Source of the DNA: Muribaculum sp. An289
GTDB taxonomy: Bacteria > Bacteroidota > Bacteroidia > Bacteroidales > UBA932
DNA: 49,350 bases
NCBI RefSeq assembly: GCF_002159555.1
Contig: NZ_NFIV01000012.1
Span: 1-49,350 of the forward strand
Direction of reading: 5' to 3'
The position numbers were made by a program, and so were the translations under genes. Of the stretch, positions 9,532 to 17,660 are shown one piece after another. The notes beneath the pieces are model-generated. The model ran no database searches, had not been told where the DNA came from, and saw only the letters and a list, made by a program, of their open reading frames with translations. The first letter of the stretch is position 1. Each line of letters begins with the position of its first letter.

Positions 9532-10776
9532 ATGCAAAACATTGACACTTACGATTTTTCCGGCAAGAAAGCCATTGTCAGGGTGGACTTCAACGTCCCT
9601 TTGGACGACAATTTTACGATAACCGACGACACCCGCATACGGGCAGCAATCCCGACTTTGAAAAAAGTGCTCGCGGGAGGAGGGGCCCTGATCATCATGT
9701 CCCACCTCGGGAGGCCGAAAGGCGTTTCTGAAAAATACTCGCTCAGGCATCTCATCCCTTGCATAGAAAAATATCTCGGCGTTCCGGTACTGTTCGCCGA
9801 TGACTGCCAGAAAGCGGACAGCGAAGCCTCCGGACTCAAACCGGGACAGGTGCTTCTGTTGGAAAACCTCCGCTTCTATGCCGAAGAAGAGGGCAAGCCG
9901 AGAGGAGAATTCGCCAACGATGAAGAGAAGAACGCAGCCAAGGCAGCGCTTAAGGAAAGCCAGAAAAAATTCACGGCAAAACTCGCTTCATACGCAGACT
10001 GTTACATCAACGACGCTTTCGGCACGGCGCACAGGGCACATGCATCGACGGCCCTGATTGCTTCATATTTTCCTCACGACAAAATGTTCGGATACCTCAT
10101 GGAAGGGGAAATCAAGGCCCTAGACAGGGTACTCGGCTCTCCTGAAAGGCCTCTCACGGTGATTCTCGGAGGCTCGAAGGTTTCCAGCAAAATCGGCATA
10201 CTCGAACATCTCGTGGACATAGCCGACAATATGATTATCGGAGGAGCGATGACCTTCACTTTCCAGAAAGCCATAGGAGGACGTATCGGGACTTCACTTT
10301 ACGAAGAGGATTTTGTGGATACGGCAAAACGCATCCTCGACAAGGCCAAGGCGAAAGGCTCCAAAATATACCTCACTACCGATGTAGTGGCCACCCAGAA
10401 ATTCGACAACGACGCCCCGGCACGCATCTTCCCTGCCGGAGAGATAGAAGACGGATGGGCTGGAATGGATGTAGCCCCTGCCTGCATTGAAAAATGGAGG
10501 GAAGTCATCCTTTCTTCGAAAACATTGCTCTGGAACGGCCCTATGGGAGTATTCGAATTCCCTAATTTCGCCAAAGGAACGGAGGCCATAGCCGGAATCG
10601 TGGCCGAAGCCACCGGGAAAGGCGCCTACAGCCTTGTAGGAGGCGGGGATTCAGTAGCGGCCATCAACAAGCTCGGTTTTGCCGACAAGGTAAGCTACGT
10701 ATCGACCGGAGGCGGAGCGATGCTCGAATATCTCGAAGGCATAGAGCTTCCGGGAATCAAGGCAATCAGGGACTGA
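9532..10776 (+). CDS. pgk: Phosphoglycerate kinase
   Basis: This glycolytic enzyme interconverts 1,3-bisphosphoglycerate plus ADP with 3-phosphoglycerate plus ATP. The 414-residue protein has the N-terminal [10 protein letters not shown], the substrate-binding [22 protein letters not shown], the ATP-site [12 protein letters not shown] and the C-terminal GGGDSVAAI, all in order and at usual spacing. A -7 box (TATTTTTG, 9508-9515) lies 16 nt before the start, so its leader is very short. The M64 peptidase gene follows after 19 nt and may be cotranscribed. Confidence 0.97.
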   Translation: MQNIDTYDFSGKKAIVRVDFNVPLDDNFTITDDTRIRAAIPTLKKVLAGGGALIIMSHLGRPKGVSEKYSLRHLIPCIEKYLGVPVLFADDCQKADSEASGLKPGQVLLLENLRFYAEEEGKPRGEFANDEEKNAAKAALKESQKKFTAKLASYADCYINDAFGTAHRAHASTALIASYFPHDKMFGYLMEGEIKALDRVLGSPERPLTVILGGSKVSSKIGILEHLVDIADNMIIGGAMTFTFQKAIGGRIGTSLYEEDFVDTAKRILDKAKAKGSKIYLTTDVVATQKFDNDAPARIFPAGEIEDGWAGMDVAPACIEKWREVILSSKTLLWNGPMGVFEFPNFAKGTEAIAGIVAEATGKGAYSLVGGGDSVAAINKLGFADKVSYVSTGGGAMLEYLEGIELPGIKAIRD

Positions 10777-10795
10777 CAGGAGCGGAGACCTGCCG

Positions 10796-11629
10796 ATGTT
10801 CCTGCTCGCCTTCCTCTGCTTCGCGCTGGACTTTACGGCCGTGGCCTCCACCGACAGCGCCGGACTATCGCCGGAATGCCGGATAGACACGTTGCTGTAC
10901 AACGGAGAGCATGCAATCAACATGGTATTCGCGGCCGAAGGATACCGCAGCGGAGAACTGGAAGGATTCAGAAAACTGGGGCGCGGGCTCGCGGAATATT
11001 TTCTGTCGGCCCCGCCCTTTTCGGATTATACGGAGGACTTCAATATTTTTCTGGCCAATACCGTCTCCGACGAATCCGGGATTTCCTCGCCGGAAGAGGA
11101 ACGGAATACTTTCTTCAAGGTCAGGGCCGGGAACCACGGTATCGGACGGCTCCTCGTTCCCGAAGACATAGGAAAATGTGAAAAGGCACTGGACGGCTTA
11201 CTGCCCGGCTGGGATTTCATTTGCATCTGCGTGAATTCCAAAGAGTACGGCGGAGGCGGAGGAGACCTTACAGTCGTTACGGGACACGCATTGGCCGGAG
11301 AAGTCCTGTTGCACGAATTGGGTCATTCGATAGGAGGGCTTGCCGACGAATATTGGTCTGCTGCAGAATTTATAGGGGAGTTTCCGAACATGACACTCAG
11401 CCCGGATAATGCTCCGTGGTCCGGCATTCCGGGAACCGGCACATATCCTCTGCTGCGACCGGACGGAAGCACGGCAGCCTACATTCCTTGCAGAACAACG
11501 GAAAATTCAGCATACTGTAAAATGGGGATGCTCGGCAAGGATTTCTGCCCGGCATGTTCCAAGGCCATTTCCGCGGCCATCGAGGAAATCCTCGTCAATC
11601 GTCGCCGCAATGTTCCTGACGTTCTATAG
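10796..11629 (+). CDS. Secreted M64-family metallopeptidase
   Basis: The 277-residue protein has an N-terminal hydrophobic signal segment (residues 1-18) and the zinc-binding HELGH at 173-177 followed by GGLADEY, as in peptidase family M64 (IgA-peptidase-like). The conserved NxVFAAEGY and ANTVSDESG segments are also present. It is shorter than many family members because the N-terminal beta-sandwich domain found in others is missing. It is probably periplasmic or exported. Its 3' end overlaps the convergent DAHP synthase gene by 35 nt. Confidence 0.85.
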   Translation: MFLLAFLCFALDFTAVASTDSAGLSPECRIDTLLYNGEHAINMVFAAEGYRSGELEGFRKLGRGLAEYFLSAPPFSDYTEDFNIFLANTVSDESGISSPEEERNTFFKVRAGNHGIGRLLVPEDIGKCEKALDGLLPGWDFICICVNSKEYGGGGGDLTVVTGHALAGEVLLHELGHSIGGLADEYWSAAEFIGEFPNMTLSPDNAPWSGIPGTGTYPLLRPDGSTAAYIPCRTTENSAYCKMGMLGKDFCPACSKAISAAIEEILVNRRRNVPDVL

Positions 11630-12674
11630 AGGCCCTGTGTATCCTGTTGAACACATCAGTAACAAAACCCGTCTCGAGACCGTACGCTTCAGCCTGTTTC
11701 ACGACCCTTTCAAGAACGGCATCCCACCTGCTTCCCTGCAATATCGGAATAGAACCGCGTCTCTTGTAACTGCCTATTTTCCCGCTTGTTTCCATCCTTT
11801 CGGCGAGCAGGGAAACCAGGCTGTCGTCTATCTCGTCGATTTTCGCCCTCAACTGGTCTATGCTCTCCCTGTAAGGGGAACCTGCACATCTGTTTTCCTT
11901 GGGCTTTATGGACAAAAGCAATGAGGACAAATCATCCGGGGTAAGCTGCTGGGCGGCATCGCTCAACGCTTCCCTGGGCTCTATGTGGGACTCTATGAAA
12001 AGACCGTCGAAATCCAAATCCATGGCCTTTGCCGCTATCTCACCCACATATTTCCTGTCGCCGGCGATATGGCTCGGGTCACAGAACATGGGCAGTGCCG
12101 GGAAACGCAGCCTCAGCGCAATCGCCATCTGCCAGTGAGGGTCGTTACGATAAATTATGCGCGAATAGGATGTAACTCCGCGATGTACGGCCGCAATCCT
12201 CCCGATACCGGAATGCCGGATACGTTCAATGGCCCCCGCCCACAATTCCAGATCTGGATTTACGGGATTTTTTATGAAAACGGGAATATCTGCACCTTTC
12301 ATGGAATCAGCTATTTCCTGGACCAAAAACGGGTTCGTGACCGTGCGCGCCCCTATCCAAACGAAATCAAGTCCGGCCCCGAGTACGGCCTCCACATGTT
12401 TTCCGGAAGCCACCTCGGTTCCCACCTTCATCCCGGTAACGGCCCGGGCCTCGGCAAGCCACGGAAGGGCAGAGTCCCCCGCCCCTTCAAAATTGCCGGG
12501 ACGGGTACGCGGTTTCCATACCCCGGCGCGGAAAAGGGATATGCCTGCCTTGCCTAAGGCCTCCGCCGTGCGCAAGACCTGCTCTCTGCTTTCTGCACTG
12601 CAAGGGCCGGCCACAACGGCCAGCCCCGAACAGTCCATGAAGGACTCCCATCCGTCAAACCTGCTTCTGTCCAT
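11595..12674 (-). CDS. Bifunctional DAHP synthase / chorismate mutase
   Basis: The 359-residue protein fuses a KDPG-like DAHP synthase (first shikimate-pathway step) to a C-terminal type II chorismate mutase (first step towards phenylalanine and tyrosine). The synthase shows VAGPCSAES at 21-29, FRAGVWKPRTRPG, KNPVNPD and FCDPSHIAGDR. The mutase spans about residues 275-345 (RAKIDEIDDSLVSLLAERM). The fusion allows the mutase domain to control the synthase. It starts 3 nt after the frr stop, in the run pyrH-frr-this gene. Confidence 0.92.
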   Translation of the reverse strand: MDRSRFDGWESFMDCSGLAVVAGPCSAESREQVLRTAEALGKAGISLFRAGVWKPRTRPGNFEGAGDSALPWLAEARAVTGMKVGTEVASGKHVEAVLGAGLDFVWIGARTVTNPFLVQEIADSMKGADIPVFIKNPVNPDLELWAGAIERIRHSGIGRIAAVHRGVTSYSRIIYRNDPHWQMAIALRLRFPALPMFCDPSHIAGDRKYVGEIAAKAMDLDFDGLFIESHIEPREALSDAAQQLTPDDLSSLLLSIKPKENRCAGSPYRESIDQLRAKIDEIDDSLVSLLAERMETSGKIGSYKRRGSIPILQGSRWDAVLERVVKQAEAYGLETGFVTDVFNRIHRASIERQEHCGDD

Positions 12675-12677
12675 GAT

Positions 12678-13241
12678 TCAGACAGTCATGATATCCTTTT
12701 CTTTCGCTGCAAGTATCTCGTCTATTTTCTTTACGAAAGCATCGGTCTCTTTCTGGATATTCTGCTCATAATCCTTCACAAGATCCTCAGGCATGCCTTC
12801 TTTCTGGGCCTTCTTCAGCTGGTCTATGCCGTTCTTGCGCGCATTGCGCACACTGACTTTCGCCTCTTCGCCTGCACTTTTGGCCTTTTTGATGAGTTCC
12901 TTGCGCCTTTCTTCTGTCAAAGGGGGAACATTGCAGCGTATCTGCTCCCCGTTGTTCTGAGGGGTGAAACCTATGTTGGCATCGAAAATCGCTTTCTCTA
13001 TCGCCTGGATCATCTTTTTCTCCCAAGGCTGTATGAGGATTGTCTTTGCATCGGGAACCGTAATCGAAGCCACCTGAGGCAGCGGCGTAGCCGAACCGTA
13101 GTAGTCTATCATTACATTATTGAATATGGCTGGATTGGCCTTGCCTACCCGGTAGGTCTTCAAATCTTCCTCAAGATGTACTGCGGCATCGGACATTTTC
13201 GCCTTTACGCCCGCAAGGATTTCTTTGGCTTTATCTATCAT
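12678..13241 (-). CDS. frr: Ribosome recycling factor
   Basis: The 187-residue protein splits post-termination ribosomes together with EF-G. It shows YRVGKANPAIFNNVMIDYYGSATPL near residue 30 and the closing RRKELIKKAKSAGEEAKVSVRNARKNG helix. Length and layout are standard. It lies 75 nt after pyrH on the same strand, the usual pyrH-frr pairing. Confidence 0.97.
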   Translation of the reverse strand: MIDKAKEILAGVKAKMSDAAVHLEEDLKTYRVGKANPAIFNNVMIDYYGSATPLPQVASITVPDAKTILIQPWEKKMIQAIEKAIFDANIGFTPQNNGEQIRCNVPPLTEERRKELIKKAKSAGEEAKVSVRNARKNGIDQLKKAQKEGMPEDLVKDYEQNIQKETDAFVKKIDEILAAKEKDIMTV

Positions 13242-13316
13242 ATCTCCTAAAATTTAAATTATTTTCAAATAAAATATTCATTATTGTCAAAACCGTCGTC
13301 TCGCACAGGCAGGCGC

Positions 13317-14024
13317 CTACGGGAGCACCAGAGTTCCGACCTTCTCCCCGCGCACTACGGCCGGAAGGTTGCCTTTTTTATTCATGTCGAAAACGATTAC
13401 CGGCATCTTCCCTTCCTTGCAAAGGGCGAAAGCCGTAAGATCCATGACCTTGAGCCCCTTGTCCATCGCTTCCGCAAAAGAAAGCCTGTCGTATTTTACC
13501 GCCGAAGGGTCTTTTTCGGGATCGGCCGTATACACGCCGTCCACCCGGGTCCCTTTCAGAAGCACGTCGGCCCGTATCTCCAGGGCACGCAGCGCAGCTC
13601 CGGAATCAGTCGTGAAAAAAGGATTGCCCGTACCGCCCGCGATAATCGCCACTCCCCCGCTTTCCATAAATGAAACGGCTTCGTCCCTGTTGTAGTACCT
13701 CGCTATGGGCTCCATCGGGGTTGCCGTGAAAACCTTTGCGGACAGGCCTTCGGAACGCAGGGCCATGGCAAGGGCAAGGCTGTTGATTACTGTGGCAAGC
13801 ATGCCCATCTTGTCTCCGTCCACACGGTCGAAACCTTTCCCGGTCCCCTGTATGCCTCTGAAAATATTTCCCCCTCCTATCACTATGGAGACCTGTTTTC
13901 CTTCCGAGACTATCGCCGCGATTTCCGCCGCATAGTCCGCAAGACGCTGTTCATCAATACCTACGCCATCGTTTCCTCCGAGACTCTCACCGCTCAGTTT
14001 CAATAAAACCCTTTTATAATCCAT
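13317..14024 (-). CDS. pyrH: UMP kinase
   Basis: This 235-residue amino-acid-kinase-fold enzyme converts UMP to UDP. It has KLSGESLGG at the N-terminus, IVIGGGNIFRG near residue 48, the GTGNPFFTTDSGAALRALE block and the DGVYTADPEKDP segment. It leads the minus-strand run pyrH-frr-DAHP synthase. It has a promoter with both boxes matched at 14050-14081. Confidence 0.97.
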   Translation of the reverse strand: MDYKRVLLKLSGESLGGNDGVGIDEQRLADYAAEIAAIVSEGKQVSIVIGGGNIFRGIQGTGKGFDRVDGDKMGMLATVINSLALAMALRSEGLSAKVFTATPMEPIARYYNRDEAVSFMESGGVAIIAGGTGNPFFTTDSGAALRALEIRADVLLKGTRVDGVYTADPEKDPSAVKYDRLSFAEAMDKGLKVMDLTAFALCKEGKMPVIVFDMNKKGNLPAVVRGEKVGTLVLP

Positions 14025-14049
14025 AACGTTTACGACTCAAAATGCCAAA

Positions 14050-14081
14050 CAAAGTTATTTCTATATTATGAAATTTCCAAA
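14050..14081 (-). promoter_or_regulatory. Promoter of pyrH
   Basis: On the minus strand TTTG (14078-14081) is followed after exactly 20 nt by TAACTTTG (14050-14057), a complete Bacteroidota promoter. The start codon of pyrH is 26 nt further on. Confidence 0.7.
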
Positions 14082-14089
14082 TTAGACTT

Positions 14090-14097
14090 TATCTTTG
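14090..14097 (+). promoter_or_regulatory. Promoter -7 box of sdhC
   Basis: TATCTTTG fits TAnnTTTG, with TATG (3 of 4 to TTTG) at 14067-14070 after a 19-nt spacer. It is divergent from, and partly interlaced with, the pyrH promoter, so the two could interfere with each other. Confidence 0.5.
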
Positions 14098-14135
14098 CAG
14101 GTCGTAAACAAGATAAATAATAATATATTTAAAAT

Positions 14136-14798
14136 ATGGCTACCATTTTCAAATCATCGATCGGCAAGAAGCTCATAATGAGCATAAGCGGATTATTCTT
14201 AATCTTGTTCCTGTTAATCCACGTAACCATCAATGCTTTGTCGTTGATAAGTCCGGAAGCGTTCCAGGCAGGTTGCGACTTCATGGCATTACCTATTATT
14301 ACAGTAATAGTGCCGATACTCGCCCTCGGATTCATAATCCACATCGTATACGCGAGCATACTTACCCTCGGCAACCTCAAGGCACGCGGAAACACCCGCT
14401 ATGCAATTTCCCACAAGGGCGCATCCGACTCTTTCGCTGCAAAGAACATGTTCGTTCTCGGCATCATCGTATTGGGAGTGCTTGTATTCCACCTTACACA
14501 CTTCTGGGCCGACATGCAGTTGCAGGAATGGATGGGCAACGAGTCCGAAAATCCTAACATGCTCCTTGAGCAGACCTTCGGTTCGCCGGTGATAACCGTG
14601 ATTTACATCGTCTGGTTCGCCGCACTCTGGTTCCACCTGACCCACGGTTTCTGGAGCGCGTTCCAGACCATCGGCTTCAACAACATGATTTGGATCAAGA
14701 GGCTCAAAGTGTTGGCTTACATATTCGCCACCATTATCTTCCTCGGCTTCACCGCTACCGCTTTGGCAGCATGCCTGAGGGCCAACGGCATCTTGTAA
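14136..14798 (+). CDS. sdhC: Succinate dehydrogenase / fumarate reductase cytochrome b558 subunit
   Basis: The 220-residue membrane protein is the haem-carrying anchor of the succinate:menaquinone or fumarate reductase complex. It has five hydrophobic segments, with histidines in LLIHVTINA, GFIIHIVYA, LVFHLTHFW and LWFHLTHGFWSAFQ that fit the dihaem b-type family. In most Bacteroidota it is followed at once by the flavoprotein and iron-sulphur subunits. Here a strong terminator follows instead and neither subunit is in the window. The gene itself looks intact. Confidence 0.93.
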   Translation: MATIFKSSIGKKLIMSISGLFLILFLLIHVTINALSLISPEAFQAGCDFMALPIITVIVPILALGFIIHIVYASILTLGNLKARGNTRYAISHKGASDSFAAKNMFVLGIIVLGVLVFHLTHFWADMQLQEWMGNESENPNMLLEQTFGSPVITVIYIVWFAALWFHLTHGFWSAFQTIGFNNMIWIKRLKVLAYIFATIIFLGFTATALAACLRANGIL

Positions 14799-14826
14799 AG
14801 AAGACTATTTTTCCATATAAGGACAG

Positions 14827-14857
14827 GACGGTCAGGACATCTGGCCGTCTTTTTTTA
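14827..14857 (+). terminator. Terminator after sdhC
   Basis: GACGGTCAG (14827-14835) pairs with CTGGCCGTC (14841-14849) around a 5-nt loop (one G-U pair), followed by eight T residues. This is a strong intrinsic terminator and makes sdhC a single-gene transcript. Confidence 0.85.
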
Positions 14858-14884
14858 TTTTCAGTAAAATTATTTTCAGTAAAA
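14855..14884. repeat. Perfect 15-bp tandem duplication
   Basis: TTATTTTCAGTAAAA occurs twice head to tail (14855-14869, 14870-14884) directly after the sdhC terminator stem. Confidence 0.9.
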
Positions 14885-15017
14885 CCGTCACAATCCTCCG
14901 TGAAATAGTTACGTCTTTTTGCATCATATACCGCTATTTTTGCACCAAAACAACAAATACCGATATGAGGGTGAGCCTCAAGCGGAAAGGCAATTTTAAA
15001 ACAATTGGTAAAATAGC

Positions 15018-15593
15018 ATGACAATCAATGAATTCAAAGACTATGTAAAAACAGGCCGGGCTCTCGACACCGAAGAGATACATATCTTTATGGACGAGAT
15101 GAGCGATGCCGCACGCCGCATTACTTTCCGGCTGAATGCGGCTTACCACACTCCGACAGAAGTCCGTGCGTTCCTTTCGGAATTATTCGGTTACGATGTG
15201 CCTTCATCGTTGCGTGTCTTTCCGCCATTCTACACGGATTTCGGCAAGAATATCGCCATCGGGGAGAATGTCTTCATCAATGCCTGCTGTCATTTTCAGG
15301 ATCATGGAGGCGTTGTCATCGGCGACGGAAGCCAGATTGGGCACAACGTCGTATTCGCCACGCTGAACCACGGCCTGTCACCGGAAGACCGCAAGCACAC
15401 TTACCCTGCCCCGATAGTATTGGGCAAGAATGTGTGGGTCGGCTCGAACTCGACTATCCTGCAAGGCGTGACCATCGGCGACAATGCGGTCGTGGCGGCC
15501 GGATCGGTCGTGACGAAAGACGTGGCAGCCAACACGGTAGTGGGCGGTGTCCCGGCGAAGGCCATCAAGGAGATAAAAACGAAAGAAGCATAA
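15018..15593 (+). CDS. Sugar O-acetyltransferase, left-handed beta-helix type
   Basis: The 191-residue protein resembles maltose/galactoside O-acetyltransferases (Maa/LacA/NodL group), which acetylate sugars using acetyl-CoA. It has an N-terminal helical Maa-type region, then hexapeptide repeats (for example IAIGENVFI, VVIGDGSQIG, VTIGDNAVVAAGSVVTKDV). The likely catalytic His is in FATLNHG near residue 118, and the closing VVGGVPAKAIKEI is typical. A -7 box, TATTTTTG (14935-14942), lies upstream. It starts the accessory block inserted after sdhC. Its natural substrate is unknown. Confidence 0.88.
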   Translation: MTINEFKDYVKTGRALDTEEIHIFMDEMSDAARRITFRLNAAYHTPTEVRAFLSELFGYDVPSSLRVFPPFYTDFGKNIAIGENVFINACCHFQDHGGVVIGDGSQIGHNVVFATLNHGLSPEDRKHTYPAPIVLGKNVWVGSNSTILQGVTIGDNAVVAAGSVVTKDVAANTVVGGVPAKAIKEIKTKEA

Positions 15594-15651
15594 GAATCGT
15601 ACAAATAACAGATTATTTATTAAAAAAGAAGACTTTATCAAAAAATTGGAG

Positions 15652-15686
15652 ACAGTGTCTGTCAGTTTTTGGAAGGCACTGTTTTT
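15652..15686 (+). terminator. Weak terminator after the acetyltransferase
   Basis: ACAGTG (15652-15657) pairs with CACTGT (15677-15682) and is followed by five T residues. The loop is long, so it is probably leaky. It separates the acetyltransferase from the cupin gene. Confidence 0.35.
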
Positions 15687-15712
15687 AGAGAAAGAATTAA
15701 TAAATCAAGAAT

Positions 15713-16228
15713 ATGAAAAAAATACTGTTTTTATTATTGGTAGCAACAATGACAAACATTCAAGGAACTATGGCACAGGAAAAGATTACACAGGCGGTTG
15801 AAGCTGACGGCAAAGCCGCCTTTCAACAAGAAATGATTTTCCCGATTGGAGAACCGAACACCGCTTACGCCAAATATTTCATCGGCAACAGCTATCTGGC
15901 TCCGATATCCAAGGAGCAGATACCTTTCAGCAATGTCACTTTCGAGCCGGGATGCCGCAACAACTGGCACATCCACCATGCGACCAAAGGAGGAGGACAG
16001 ATGCTTGTCTGCGTGGCTGGCAAGGGCTGGTACCAGGAAGAAGGCAAACCTGCCGTACAGATGCTTCCGGGCGACGTCATCCACATCCCGGCCAATGTAA
16101 AGCATTGGCATGGAGCGGCAGCGGACAGCTGGTTCGCGCATCTCGCCTTTGAGGTTCCCGGAGAAAACACGTCCAATGAATGGCTGGAGCCCGTGACCGA
16201 CGAAGAATATAACCGATTAGGAAAATAA
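15713..16228 (+). CDS. Exported cupin-domain protein
   Basis: The 171-residue protein has a clear signal peptide (residues 1-21, ending TMAQ) and one cupin barrel. The metal-binding histidines are in NNWHIHHATKGGGQ (86 and 88), and the second motif PGDVIHIPANVKHWHGA is intact. The family often accompanies carboxymuconolactone decarboxylase-like proteins, as here two genes downstream. An exported cupin with an exported CMD protein suggests a periplasmic redox or small-molecule function. The reaction cannot be named. Confidence 0.85.
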   Translation: MKKILFLLLVATMTNIQGTMAQEKITQAVEADGKAAFQQEMIFPIGEPNTAYAKYFIGNSYLAPISKEQIPFSNVTFEPGCRNNWHIHHATKGGGQMLVCVAGKGWYQEEGKPAVQMLPGDVIHIPANVKHWHGAAADSWFAHLAFEVPGENTSNEWLEPVTDEEYNRLGK

Positions 16229-16245
16229 AGAAAAACACCTATTAC

Positions 16246-16530
16246 ATGGTAAGCTTTACAATGCACAACCTGACAGACATGATGCCGTTGTTTTGGAATG
16301 TCGATATGGTTGTCGAATCATCGGGCACGGCACCGACCGGTTTATTGTTCTTTATGATGGCAATCAGTTATCTGATTCCTGTCATCGGATTGTTGTGCGT
16401 ATCGTACATGCGGAAAACCTTTGGAGGAGTAAGCAATATCGTCTTGGCGATACTTCCAGTGATGGATGTGTTGGGCATACTGTTGGTCGTGGATTCCGTA
16501 AAATTATATAAATTCCGTAAAATTATATAA
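16246..16530 (+). CDS. Small membrane protein of unknown function
   Basis: A 94-residue open frame with two strong hydrophobic segments (about residues 31-54 and 62-83) lies 17 nt after the cupin gene and 8 nt before the CMD gene, so it is probably translated in the same message. I do not recognise a family. Its last codons fall in a 19-bp tandem duplication that supplies the stop codon, so the protein may have been longer or ended differently before the duplication. Confidence 0.5.
   Translation: MVSFTMHNLTDMMPLFWNVDMVVESSGTAPTGLLFFMMAISYLIPVIGLLCVSYMRKTFGGVSNIVLAILPVMDVLGILLVVDSVKLYKFRKII
16493..16530. repeat. Perfect 19-bp tandem duplication at the 3' end of the small membrane-protein gene
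   Basis: ATTCCGTAAAATTATATAA occurs at 16493-16511 and again at 16512-16530. The unit is not a multiple of three, so it shifts frame and creates the TAA stop of the 94-residue gene. Confidence 0.92.
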
Positions 16531-16538
16531 AAAGAGAG

Positions 16539-17366
16539 ATGAAAAAATTAATATGTATAATCGCCCTCGTGCTGGCAGGGAGCCTGTCCGCGACGGCACA
16601 GACAATAGACACCATGGATAGAATCGAAACATGCAAGCAGAATTATCACACCTTGTTCGGCGGCGAAGCCCTTACCGGACAGGGTACGGACCCGGAGATG
16701 ATGGATATCCTTCAGAAGTTCATTTTCGGAGAAGTATTCCAGACGGGTGAATTGACACTGAAACAGCGCGAGATGATTACCTGCATCACCCTTGCCACGA
16801 TGCAGACCCTCCCGCAACTGAAAGCCCACGCCGGGGCGGCACTCAATGTGGGAGTCACCCCAGATGAACTGCGCGAAGTGATGTACCTCACCGCACCGTT
16901 CATCGGTTTCCCCAAGATGTTGAACGCCGTTACCACGGTGAATGAGGTATTCAAGGAGCGGGGCATCAGCCTGCCGTTGGAAAAACAGGGCACAGTGACG
17001 GAGGAAACACGCCACGAGACGGGCAAGGCTATTCAGGACAAGCTCTATCCCAGCGGCATCGCCCCGGTAATGGAAGGCATGCCGGGTGACATGGGCAAAG
17101 ATGTGGAACGGTTCCTTACGGATTATTTTTTCGGCGACATATACAGCCGTGGCGCACTTGACCTGAAGACACGCGAGCTGTTGGGCTACTGCATACTGGC
17201 GACCTTGGGAGCCGAAAGCCAGCTCCACTCGCACTATCACGGCAATATCAACGCCGGCAACTCGCCCGAAACATTGACCGCCGCCGTCATCCAGTGCCTG
17301 CCTTACATCGGCTTCCCTGCCGCCATCAAGGCGTTGCGCATCACCAAGGAAGAATACGCCAAGTAA
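16539..17366 (+). CDS. Exported protein with two carboxymuconolactone decarboxylase-like domains
   Basis: The 275-residue protein has a signal peptide (residues 1-21, SATAQ) and two CMD repeats. The first, about residues 55-135, has TCITLATMQTLPQLKAHAG. The second, about residues 190-265, has GYCILATLGAESQLHSHYHG. CMD proteins include AhpD-type peroxidase partners and true lactone decarboxylases. The Cys and His residues kept in each repeat fit a thiol or metal chemistry, but the canonical AhpD CxxC is absent. The neighbouring exported cupin suggests joint action outside the cytoplasm. Confidence 0.85.
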   Translation: MKKLICIIALVLAGSLSATAQTIDTMDRIETCKQNYHTLFGGEALTGQGTDPEMMDILQKFIFGEVFQTGELTLKQREMITCITLATMQTLPQLKAHAGAALNVGVTPDELREVMYLTAPFIGFPKMLNAVTTVNEVFKERGISLPLEKQGTVTEETRHETGKAIQDKLYPSGIAPVMEGMPGDMGKDVERFLTDYFFGDIYSRGALDLKTRELLGYCILATLGAESQLHSHYHGNINAGNSPETLTAAVIQCLPYIGFPAAIKALRITKEEYAK

Positions 17367-17392
17367 AACATCATTTCCCCATTTACTTACGC

Positions 17393-17584
17393 GCACGCCC
17401 CGACTCGGCTTTCGTAATTATAACTCACTGTAAATCAATAATAAGCATAATACCAAGCGAAAAATCACTGTGGATTCCAGCAGGTTCTTAACCCCATGAA
17501 ATCCACAGTTAAAAATTATATTCACACCTTTAATACATTGATTATAAACAGAAAACAGCATCACCAAGTTAAGTCGGGGCGTGC
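17393..17584. mobile_element. MITE-like element, family A, copy 1
   Basis: A non-coding segment of 192 bp is bounded by a perfect 13-bp terminal inverted repeat, GCACGCCCCGACT (17393-17405) and AGTCGGGGCGTGC (17572-17584). Inside is a second inverted repeat, ACTGTGGATT (17467-17476) with AATCCACAGT (17500-17509). A second copy with the same ends, inner palindrome and length lies at 39157-39348. It carries no gene and lies just upstream of the aminopeptidase promoter. Confidence 0.75.
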
Positions 17585-17619
17585 TTTTATGACAAGACCG
17601 ACTTTAACAAAATTATTCG

Positions 17620-17627
17620 TAAATTTG
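17620..17627 (+). promoter_or_regulatory. Promoter -7 box of the Xaa-Pro aminopeptidase gene
   Basis: TAAATTTG fits TAnnTTTG and lies 33 nt before the chosen ATG, 35 nt after the end of the MITE-like element. This supports the start at 17661, since the longer frame from 17496 would begin inside the element. Confidence 0.5.
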
Positions 17628-17660
17628 TCTTTTACTCAAAACTTATGGACATTTAAAGGC

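Noticed and set aside
17496-17660. N-terminal extension of the Xaa-Pro aminopeptidase
   Set aside because: The extra 55 codons fall in the MITE-like element and across the predicted promoter, and the family start matches the ATG at 17661.
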